DNA from: Rotaria sp. Silwood1
Lineage: Eukaryota > Rotifera > Eurotatoria > Philodinida > Philodinidae
Assembly: GCA_905250075.1 (NCBI GenBank)
Contig: CAJNOP010000002.1
Coordinates: 5,383,565 to 5,447,564 of the forward strand
DNA length: 64,000 nt
Direction: 5' to 3'
Below, in pieces: positions 37,791 through 47,317 of this stretch (position 1 is the stretch's first letter; every line of letters begins with the position of its first letter). The notes under the pieces are model-generated. The model did no database searches and was not told the origin of the DNA. It saw nothing but the letters and a program-made list of their open reading frames with translations. The position numbers were made by a program, and so were the translations under genes.

Positions 37791-38357
37791 GTACCAAAAG
37801 TTCTGACCACGATGTTCAAAGGACTTTTTTTGGATAAGGTGACCTATTCAGAAATGAGAAATCAAATATACCATGTTGTAGAGCTTTTCAAGGGATATCG
37901 AATAGTATATAGTAAATTCTGTTTTCATAAGACTTTGAAGGAATTAGAGGCAATTTACTGATAGACGACTACGTATTGTCACCCACATCCATATCCAACC
38001 ATGATAAGTTAATGATTATTGTGGTCCTTGGTATTAATCGAAAGTATTTGTAAAACATTTTTCCTCATATAAGCTTTTGTAGAGGTTTAACGAGCTACAA
38101 CCTCGTATACGTAGAATCTCCAGTCATCTTGTTGATGTAGATTTGGGTGGGTGTGGGTATAGATGTGTAGTCGTCTATCAGTAAATTACCTCTAATTCCT
38201 TCAAAGTCTTATGAAAACAGAATTTACTATATACCATTCGATGTTCCGTGAAAAGCTCTACAACATGGTATATTTGATTTCTCATTTCTGAATAGGTCAC
38301 CTTATCCAAAAAGGTCCTTTAAATGTCGTGGTCAGAACTTTTGGTACACCCTAAGTA
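37791..38357. mobile_element. Mariner-type foldback MITE with TGTGGG-like core
   Basis: The element is 37793-38355, bordered by TA on both sides. Left end CTTAGAGTGTACCAAAAGTT, right end reverse-complemented CTTAGGGTGTACCAAAAGTT, resembling mariner termini. Arms of about 180 bp pair well, with a few mismatches and one short indel, for example ATCAAATATACCATGTTGTA on both. The arm junction next to the loop contains GGGTGGGTGTGGGTATAG (about 38,144-38,161) on one side and a degraded complement (CACCCACATCCATATCC near 37,980) on the other. The roughly 190 bp loop encodes nothing. Confidence 0.78.
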
Positions 38358-40386
38358 TTATTCCGTATGTGGTTCGATTATTTAAAAAAAAATAGGAAAG
38401 AACCGGAGATGATTGTTGATAAATTATTAAACAAGAACATTACAAATAAAAGAATGTACACAAATTAAAGACGAAAGAATATATCTGATGAGATGAAAAA
38501 AATATTTGTTTCTTATATCTTTAGAAAAATATCAAGTGCATAAAAAACTGCTGAATTTGTTAGGAAAAAATATGTTTTGTATTTACGGAAGTCTGCATTA
38601 ATAGAAAAGGGAAATAATGACAACAACATTTTCATAAAACTCATGCCGTGTTTCTTAGTTGATGAATGTCATTTTGCTTTTTTTTCTGCTTTATTGTATT
38701 TTCATTATTTATTCATCGATGAGTTTTTTGCTTACAAAAAAAAAAGTTAATGAACAGTCTAATAAATTTTAAAAGAAAACTATAACAAGTTGGTACATAT
38801 ATATATATATATATTCATTTCCTTGATATGTTACAAGAAATTAAACTTTATCTACTGTATTCAGTAAAATATTTTAGAATTTCAGATCTAAATAGATCAT
38901 TCTAGTTATAAATTAACGATTTTTCTTCATTCTAGTTATTCTAATTCATAGACATAATGCATTCTCGCATTCATTCGATGTTTTCTTTTGCTCTTGAGTT
39001 AGAATACAATCAATCTTGTAGTTAACGCAATTGCCAAATAGGTTGAAAAACAAGCAAATATACCACATTAATTAGTAAAATGGGAGACATATAAAATAAA
39101 AACATTATTGATTGACACGTTTCCGATAGACACTTATACATAAGATATATATCTTGTATTGTGGACTCAAACATGCAATTAACCATGAAAACAGGTATGT
39201 CCCTAGCACATTTTTCCTAGACGATAATTTTTTTCACGTTCTTTTCCCGAAAGTTTTTCTAAAACCACAGACTTAAAAAGATAATGAGAAAAATACTTAT
39301 TGCAAACATTCAATCGTTTGTCTCCGACGTCTTCACACATATATTTCTCTGTATTTTTTCTGAATAAACCATTGTTCTTTGCCTGCTGTTAACATCTATT
39401 GAGAGGAGACGTTTAATAATAGACATATATTTACCCAATGTCTTTGAAAAAAAATCATATTGTCGTTATATTGATAGATTTTTTGTCCTTTTTTCTTTAT
39501 TCATCGTTTCTTTTCTGCTAAAAAATTTACGTTATTCTATGAGTACATGTTTGTCAGATGAATTTGGCAACTCAGAGTGACATTATAGAACTTCAATAGT
39601 CATCAAAAATATGTATTAAAAAGAATGGATGAATGACGCTCACATGTTTATAGTTTTATATTGACGAAGTAGAAAATTACCCGTAAACAAGCAAAATAGC
39701 AAAACATCATAGGGATGTATAAAGGTGAATAACCTATTGAAATTGATTAGAAGAAAAGGAGAGAATATGATTGGTATGCGAAAGATATTCATCAAATCAT
39801 AACTATCATCATCGTCATCATATACATATATATATATAAAAGCATAGAAAAAGAATAATGCACATCATATCGATAGATGTATTTTTTTTTCTGTCTCGCT
39901 TTGTATCAATGTATTCATATATGACTGCCTTGCCTATCTGCGTTTTCTAGACCAAAAGTGTTAAAAAGAATGACGTGATCGATGGATTTATATTTTATTC
40001 ATTTTAGACACGTCCTTTTCTCATAATTTCTTTTCTTTTGGCTTGTGCAATATAATTCATAAACATTTCCTTTGTTCATTGTTGTAATAACTATTACAGA
40101 GGATTCTGGTGAGACAGTATCACTAAAACTTATATACAGATTTTTATAGTTCTTCAAGTAACGTTAAAATTGATAGATATTATTATTTTTTTTTATAGTC
40201 GAATCCGAATTGTTTCTCTGATGAGTGTGCAACTAGATCTCAAATGAAGGAGGAAGTATTTTCCTACTACTTTGTAATTTTTTGTATAATTTAAATCCAC
40301 TATCAATGTGAGAAAATGTTACATGCCATTTAATTATCTAGTTTTAATGTTTTTCTTTCTAGATATTCCAATGCACATTAAATGAA
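38358..40386. other. Region upstream of the GPCR gene
   Basis: AT-rich with (AT)n near 38,798-38,814. Possible untranslated GPCR exons are hinted at by a donor-like ACAG|GTATGT near 39,195 and acceptors TTTATAG near 40,198 and TTTCTAG near 40,362, but none can be proved from the sequence. The leader after 40,362 contains a short upstream frame (ATG at 40,371). Confidence 0.4.
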
Positions 40387-42263
40387 ATGAATGAATCATT
40401 TTTGAGCAACAATCGCTCGGTATTTTTCACTTCTACTATTACTAGTCGAGGTACAACTAGTAGAATACCACATCGTGAACAAATCTTAATTGATGCCTTT
40501 AATACATATATTCAAATTGGTATTGGCAGTTTATTATTTCTATTTGGCCTTACATTTAATTGTTTAAGTTTACTTTATTTTCGAGCGTCACGTAGTTTTC
40601 GTCATACAACATTTCAACTTTATTTTTCAATTATATCAATACTTGATACAATACGATTATTTGAATTTTTCATATTTGTTTTATTTGATAAGGGTTATCT
40701 TAGAGTGACATTACCATTATGCCGTTGGGTATTTTTTTCTATTATGTTTACTGGACAGGTAATTAATTTTTTTTGTTTGCTTGAATCACAAAGAAAAAAG
40801 ACAATTAGTTTAGGTTGAGAAAGAAAACGTTTATGTCAGAGATATAAATAAATAATACATATTCTTTATTTCTTGTTTACTTTTTATTCATTTTGTATTT
40901 TTTTTAAAGAGATATTTTTGGAAAACCTAATTACCTCAGTCTTATACTGAGAACAGAAAATGAAAAGATTTATTTATGCACAAGAAAAGATCAAAATTGA
41001 TGTTGGCTTCTTATAATCCTATAAATTAATAAAGGTTTATTTTGCATATAGGAATCAAGTCTTTCTCAATAAAAGAATGCAACATTAACAATTGATCTAA
41101 TAAAAACCATTAGGACGGAACAATTTGATTTTGACAATTTGATTTTAATCTAGAGAAACAAAAGCAATTTACAAACAAATATAACATGATGAAATATTTA
41201 TATAATCCTTAACTAAAATATTATTGACAATATTGAAATAAGATATATATTGTAAGATAAAGGAATCTCATGATGTTTTTTTTCTTCTATTTAGGCTAGT
41301 ATTTGGTTAACAGTTGCATTAGCTGTAGAAAAATGTATTATAATATGGTTTCCAATAAAAGGTCGTTTATGTTTTACAATATCAATATCAAAAATTGTTC
41401 TTGTTATCGTTCTTTGTCTTGTCTTTGCTGCTAATGTTATTTATTTATTACCAAATTTTTTTTTACATGCTTATGAAAATCTCTCAATACATACATTTAT
41501 GTGCATATGGCAAACAGGAAGTCCATCATCAAAAACTAAATATGATCAATGGAAAAAACATTATTTCACATTTAATACAATATTTTTTCATTCGATTATA
41601 CCATCAATATTATTACTTGTTATTAATTGGTTAATTTTATATAGTTTATCACGACAACGTATTATTTTATCAAAAATTGGTTCAATTGATACAAGACATG
41701 TTTTAAAACGAGAAAAACAATTTAAAGAAAAAACTATACAACTTGTACTTTCATCATTTTTTGTTATTTTTACAATATCACCAAGATATATTTTAACTAT
41801 GGTTAATGCATTTGCAACGAATATTAGTAAAGCACCATTGATGCCATTATACATCTATGTCAATCTTAATACGGTATTTCGTGTTCTTGAAATGTGTAAT
41901 TACTCACTTAACCTTATGTTTGCTATCATGAGGTATGAATAAATATATTATATAGCCATTAGAAAAAATTTCTTAATCAATCATAATTATTTTATTTTTA
42001 AATAATTGTTCTTTTGTTCTAGTGGCCGAACATCACGTCGAGAAATACGTAAATTACTCGGGGAATGTTTATTTTGGAGATTTAAAAGAGTTAAACCTAG
42101 TCGTCGTGGTTCAAAAATGAATACTCATTCATTTCTATTCGATGATGATGATGATGATACAGAACATTCAGTAGGTACAGCAACAGGAGCTACATCTTAT
42201 TGTCCATTAGCAATTCATTCACAAAATCGTCCGAATTATTTATCTCAGCAAACTAATAATAGC

Positions 42264-42311
<48 letters not shown>

Positions 42312-42321
42312 NNNNNNNNNN

Positions 42322-42370
<49 letters not shown>

Positions 42371-42935
42371 TGCAACTCAATCTACACAAAAATCTTCATT
42401 TTTTACTTGTTGTGGTTTTTCAATTAATTTATCACATAAACATTCATCACGTCGTTCAGCAGTACAGAAATCTAATACAAATACTTTTAGTAATCATCAT
42501 AATAATTCTCCAAAAAAATCTCGTACATATTCACATTCACCAAAATCATCAGCGTCACATGATCGCAATTTACGACGACAACAAACAGTTTGTTATAAAT
42601 CAAATCATGACAATAATCGAACAGCAACACGACAACGTGCTTCAGCAGCTGTGCATTGTTTTCGACATTTACCTTCATCAACAGTAACATCAATTACGAA
42701 TCAATCATTAAGATTAAATACAAATTCGCCATTAGTTCGTCAGTCAATAACGAAAGAAAAAAAATATTCATCTATTGAGATATTACCAAATACTACTTCT
42801 GATTCAACTTCAGCAACCATCGATGTAAATAATACGAAAATCAATTCGTCAAAAGACATACCAGATTCTACCGGACTTGTACAAAATCATATAGAAGAAC
42901 AACTATTACCAGCATATATTGTTGAAACGTGTTAA
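40387..42935 (+). CDS. Class A GPCR, neuropeptide (FMRFamide-like) receptor type
   Basis: Three exons: 40387-40758, 41295-41932, 42023-42935; about 640 residues, uncertain because of an assembly gap. Extracellular N-terminus about 1-42, seven hydrophobic helices over residues 43-336, then a tail of about 300 residues. Class A signs: N58 in TM1, D87 in TM2 (SILDTIRL), disulfide pair C112 and C194, P227 in TM5. The DRY position at the end of TM3 reads EKC (136-138), and the TM7 NPxxY region reads CNYSLNLMFAIMSGR, a form common in FMRFamide-receptor-like peptide GPCRs. The tail begins with a basic helix-8-like stretch and holds an acidic DDDDDD run, a long poly-Asn tract and Ser/Thr/Arg-rich sequence likely to be phosphorylated. 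The ligand is unknown. An acceptor-like TTCTAG ends 24 nt before the ATG; AATAAA is at 43194-43199. Confidence 0.82.
42264..42368 (+). repeat. (AAT)n tract encoding poly-Asn, with assembly gap
   Basis: A trinucleotide run inside GPCR exon 3, interrupted by ten Ns at 42312-42321. The repeat is in frame on both sides, but the true copy number, and so the length of the poly-Asn tract, is unknown. The gap is most simply an assembler failure to span the repeat. Confidence 0.95.
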
Positions 42936-43379
42936 TTATTTGTTATTTTATATATGAGTTGTATTTTTTACCTTCCCTTTTTTTCTTTTTAGATTCGAAT
43001 TTTTTTTCTGTCGTCTTTACACTTTCGAACAGTGGCTAAATAATGATGAATATGATATGAACAAAAAATAGAATAATGAAACAGAAATATGATATAATAA
43101 TGATAATAATAATATTGCGAAGTTTATCAATTTTTTCGCAGATTGAAAGTATATATATATTGAAATAGATCTTTTCATATTGATGATAATTTCAATAAAT
43201 ATAAAAATATTCCATTATGAGTTAAACTAGAGAAGATAAAAAGAATTTTTTGAATTCTTTATATAAATTGATACAAAAAAAATATGAGTAAGGAAAAGAA
43301 CAACGAGTTAAATGCATTCATATTATTCATTTTGATCTATTTGATATTCGATTCGAAACAGATACTGAAAATATATTTA
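42936..43379. other. GPCR 3' flank
   Basis: Probable 3' UTR followed by AT-rich DNA; no separate gene is seen before the TA that begins the next transposon relic. Confidence 0.5.
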
Positions 43380-44312
43380 ACGGATACGCCATAAATAACG
43401 ACATAGTTCATATTTTCTATTTATTTTGGTTCTGTTCGTGGATAGAAAGTTGCGCTTAGCCTCAACTTATTTATTGTTCTATTCTCCAGAAAACCGCATG
43501 GTAGCCTTAGATCTCAGCTTGAGAGTTATCTTAAGAATCAGACAATACTTAAGTTCTCCAATACTTAACCATTTCTATCATACGACAACTCGTATTTGAG
43601 ATTTTATTCATTACAGCTGAAGTTTTTTAAAGAATATTCATCTATCATCTAGCATTCAATCGGTGGCTATTTCTACAAGTCTTTACGAACCAAATATTTC
43701 ATCATATATCGATATTTTCGAAGGGTTGGCCTTTCTTATTAAATTTTACGATAATCATCACTTCGAATGAATTCCTCTTAAAAATTCTGGAAATTTGATG
43801 AAAGACAACCAGAGTGATATATTCCAATGTAAAGTTTCGATTTATTTGCAACAAAATCGATGGAAAAGAAGATAAAACACTTATGATAAATGTTGAAATT
43901 TGTACTCATTGAATATAAATATTTCCACCAAATATAGTTTGCCACTCAATGTAAAAATAGCTCGTTTCTGTATCAAATGTTCTTTGGCAATATGTGTCAT
44001 CGCACATAACAACAAAGAATTGTACCTATTGTCACAACAAATTTTTTATATCATGTCTCATCTGTCCAAAATAATTTAGCAAAGCATCAAATATTACTTG
44101 GAAAACGTCCTTCCCAAATCAGTACAGATCGGAGAACACCAATATTTGTTTGATTCTCTCATCAACTCTGAAGATTATATCTAATATTCTCCTGTAATTT
44201 TCTAGAGAATATACTAGCGAATCGTTTGAAATCAAGCGTAGTTTTTTACATAAAAATATGGATATGATAAAAAAGAAAATACGAATAGTGCAATGATTTA
44301 TAGCGCATCCAT
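43380..44312 (-). mobile_element. Mariner-superfamily relic, same TIR family as the 13.7 kb copy
   Basis: The ends are inverted and bordered by TA (43378-43379, 44313-44314). Left ACGGATACGCCATAAATAAC; right, reverse-complemented, ATGGATGCGCTATAAATCAT; both continue to a shared TTCRTATTTTCT. These ends resemble those at 13,692-14,544. The interior (933 bp element) has minus-strand fragments suggestive of a decayed transposase, such as KLFWTDE near 44,070, but with many interruptions; the transposase match alone would not be convincing. The terminal repeats carry the call. Confidence 0.6.
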
Positions 44313-44314
44313 TA

Positions 44315-46323
44315 TTTTACAATGTAGTCGTCTTCAGGACTAAGTACTAGTTATTTTAATAGACCTTGATAAAAACAACATAGTACTAAAAAAAAGAACA
44401 TTGATAACAGCTGACTGCGGAATATGAAAGTCATCTGCAAATAATCGAATCAATAGAGACAACAAAGAAACTTAGAAGTATTTGAAGTCGTAGTAAATCA
44501 ATAGAAATTCGCTGGAATCGATTATTTATACATTTAGAAGAATGTCAAAAATAACTGTTCTGTCGATCAAAAATTTGTTTTAAAAATAAAATCGAACTCT
44601 TTATTTAAACAATAACTCAGTACATACATTTTTTCTGTATATCTAAATTCAACCATTTACAAAGGAACATTTCTCAATGTCAAATCGCTTTTGAGTCAGG
44701 ACTATATGCATTATATACGTTCATATGAGTTATGAATACTCTGACCAGAGTTCAAGCTAATCGCTTATTACTACTGAGGCACGTTATTTTTTCTTCTTAA
44801 TCAGAATAGTTTATTGTAGACTTTCAGATCTTTTTGATTACTTCTATTCTAAAATGCAGGTATGATAAAACCATGTTTTTCACGGCACTTACGTACAACG
44901 GCAAATTTTGGTGTTCTTATTTTAGAAAAGAAATAATCAAGAAATCTGAAACTTTCTCAATTAGCAATTCTCATAAAGATCTACTTCTATACAAAGCTTC
45001 AATACGAAATTTGAAACTCAGTTTTCCTATTTTCGTAAGAAAGACCACGGCATTCTACTAAAAAGTGCGGTAAAAATACAGTATCTCGACTCCAATAGGC
45101 TATTAGTCCGAACTCTTTTCAGAGTATTCATAGGTCATTACAGTCTACATGATACACTTAGTTTCAACTCAAGAGCGACTTGTCATTTCATTCAATCGAT
45201 TCGTTCACAGTAACTCGAATCAGTGAAGTTCGAACGGTATTTTGAGGAGTATTCGAAGTAGAAACAAACGCTATACCGATTTGTTTTCACTACAGATCTT
45301 CTGTAATTACTTAGAAACAAATCATATGTAAAACTGTTGATATGATGTACAGAAACTTCTCGTTATTTGATGCTTAGAAAAAGAGAGAATCTATTATTAT
45401 TTTATCACAGTTTATTCATCTACTCAAAATATAGCTAAAAATTTCTAACAAAAACCATTGAATCATCGGTAAAATACAGACAATTATTATCTTTCATCCA
45501 TCTATCAACTTAATTATTTGATACTTTCTCGTAAATTATTTGTATTCTACGTTAGAGAACCAAATATTGTATTTGAATAATATTATGCTCTTAAGTACTA
45601 TAGATAATATTTTGCTAATATGTTTATCTTATTTGTTACTTATAATATATCCTCAAGATATGCTACGAAAACCTATTTTACAGCATATTAGGTTTTAATC
45701 TAAATTATCTATACACCCGTAGGTGATTTACTCAAAATCATTGCATATGTGATTAAAAACAAAAAAAGAACAACTGTTGCTCTCAATTCTACGTATCTAC
45801 AAGATACTATGTTCAGATCTCGGTACCACCAGCTGTAGAATGCTGCTGAACAAGTTATTAACAGCTGTTTGTCTCGAGTTACTTGGCCGTTAGCATGTTG
45901 ATTACGTTATAACATACACATGTTCTTATGAGTAGTATATGATTAGTCAATGTGTATGAAAGAACTCAAGTAACTGTGCATCAAGTCGAACTTCTGTTCA
46001 GAACTACACCTAATATTTATTGTAGAAAAGATATTGAATTCACTGCTTGGCACTTCTGCATACCGTAATATATGCTAAAACGCTGTAGTATTCTTTGTCT
46101 TGTTACTTTCAGTTCATTAGTTTGTTTTTCGAGTTTCTCTTTCGAAGTTAATTCATTTTATTTTACACATAAAAAAAGACTAAGAATAATTAGAATTGAT
46201 TTCAATATTGAACACTATTCTTAAGATAAAAATATTTATCAAAATCTTATTTTACATTTATTATATATTTGATGATTATTTTATTTCATCATTGAATATT
46301 TTCTTTCAATATTAAATATAAAC
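44315..46323. other. Spacer with inverted dispersed repeats
   Basis: It includes the inverted pair of the dispersed repeat at 44.69-45.24 kb (listed). The rest, to 46.3 kb, is AT-rich, with some less biased sequence around 45,800-46,020 that shows no coding signal. Confidence 0.4.
44690..45240. repeat. Dispersed repeat, copies 3a and 3b as an inverted pair
   Basis: The segment 44,690-44,830 is a minus-orientation copy (TTTGAGTCAGGACTATATGC matches TTTGAGTCAAGACTATATGC at 29,833). The segment about 45,030-45,215 is a plus-orientation copy with GACCACGGCATTCTACTAAA, CAGTATCTCGACTCC and CAGAGTATTCATAGG. The outer ends face each other as inverted repeats (CGCTTTTGAGTC on the left, AACTCAAGAGCG on the right) around about 200 bp. 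This suggests the repeat family is itself an inverted-repeat element, or that two copies inserted head to head. Confidence 0.5.
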
Positions 46324-46613
46324 ATGTTCATCATGATATTCATTCATTTTATATCAATGATTGCTTTTCTTTTTCCTTTTCATCAACTAATTTTCTTTTC
46401 AACAATACAACATACGAAAGAGAAAATATGACACGAAATTCTATTCACTTTGTTCATGTGAATCTTGAGAATACATATCATTCGATCTCAAAATTTCTTC
46501 TCAATAGTTTTAAAAAATTGACAAGTGCATTAAATGAAAAGATGAATATTAACATATATATGTATATAAATAAAAGATCAGTCATGACTATCATTAACTA
46601 TAATTTAGAATGA
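46324..46613 (+). CDS. Two overlapping tiny ORFs, doubtful
   Basis: ATG at 46324 opens a 35-codon frame with a strongly hydrophobic start like a signal peptide (MFIMIFIHFISMIAFLFPFH). Its stop (46429-46431) overlaps the ATG at 46428 of a 61-codon frame whose product includes ENTYHSISKFLLNSFKKLTS. The pair ends 26 bp before the convergent cysteine-rich gene. No homologue is recognised and no intron would join the frames. It may be a small secreted-peptide gene, a leader ORF, or chance in AT-rich DNA. Confidence 0.2.
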
Positions 46614-46639
46614 AAAAAAAACAAGATGCACAAGGTTAT

Positions 46640-47317
46640 TTAAATTAATATTGACAATAAGAAAATGATAATAAGAAAACAATCTATAAAAATTTTTGAA
46701 CATTTTGATGAAACATTTTCTATTATAGTAACTTGTCGTAAATAATCTAAATTTGTTAATGATGAATAATTTTGTCGTGTTGCTATTCGATGAGGATATA
46801 ATGATGATAGACGTCGATGAAAATATTTAAAAGATGAACGAATTGTAGATGATACTGTTGTTTTTATTGTTTGTGTTGATAATATTTTTGTTGTTGTTTC
46901 TTCAATAGTTGAAATACAATAAGCTTGATCATTTTTTTCAATTCTTTCTAAATTTATTTCACAATATCCATGTTCTATGGATATATAAAAATATACTGAA
47001 CGAAAAAGATCTTTAATTTGAATAAAATTATCTTGTTGACAATTCAATTGAAAATATTTATATAAACAACATAATGTTTCACGTATTTTCATACAACGAA
47101 ATGGTTTATCATCACAATAATATGAATTACAAAGTAAATGATGATGACATTGTTTAGGTATACGATATATATGTTGATTAATTAATATATTTGAACAATA
47201 GCTTTCATTCGATAATAAATTATTGTCAATATTAATTAAATAAAATGAATTCGATGGAAGACAACTTATAATCGGAATTAATAAAAAAACAATAGCTAAA
47301 AAAATTATTTTTTTCAT
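46640..47317 (-). CDS. Secreted or anchored cysteine-rich protein, unknown family
   Basis: A single exon encoding 225 residues from the ATG at 47317. The open frame extends upstream to another ATG (47395), but I chose this start because it opens directly with a signal peptide (MKKIIFLAIVFLLIPIISC) and because an acceptor-like ATTTAG ends about 20 nt before it. The mature part has about a dozen cysteines (YCSN, KQCHHHLLC, YYCDD, FRC, ETLCCLY, LNC, GYC, AYC), an N-glycosylation site in NESYC, then a Thr/Ser-rich stalk (TTTKILSTQTIKTT) and a final hydrophobic helix (IFIDCFLIIIFLLSILI). The layout is that of a cell-surface protein with a single membrane or GPI anchor. No domain is recognised; the cysteine spacing does not match a family I can name. 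Codon use is host-like. Confidence 0.6.
   Translation of the reverse strand: MKKIIFLAIVFLLIPIISCLPSNSFYLINIDNNLLSNESYCSNILINQHIYRIPKQCHHHLLCNSYYCDDKPFRCMKIRETLCCLYKYFQLNCQQDNFIQIKDLFRSVYFYISIEHGYCEINLERIEKNDQAYCISTIEETTTKILSTQTIKTTVSSTIRSSFKYFHRRLSSLYPHRIATRQNYSSLTNLDYLRQVTIIENVSSKCSKIFIDCFLIIIFLLSILI

Larger units (their letters stand above)
31025..37792. other. 6.8 kb gene desert
   Basis: It holds dispersed repeat copy 2 (listed) and many simple repeats, including (AT)n at 36,554-36,579 and TATATA blocks near 34,065 and 34,465. The 34.9-36.2 kb part is less AT-extreme and contains a 107-codon frame (35,855-36,178) of low-complexity Ser/His composition that I do not accept as a gene. It could include regulatory DNA or untranslated exons for the GPCR downstream, but nothing shows this. 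Confidence 0.45.

Noticed and set aside
41588-41854. An 88-codon minus-strand frame
   Set aside because: It is the antisense shadow of GPCR exon 2.
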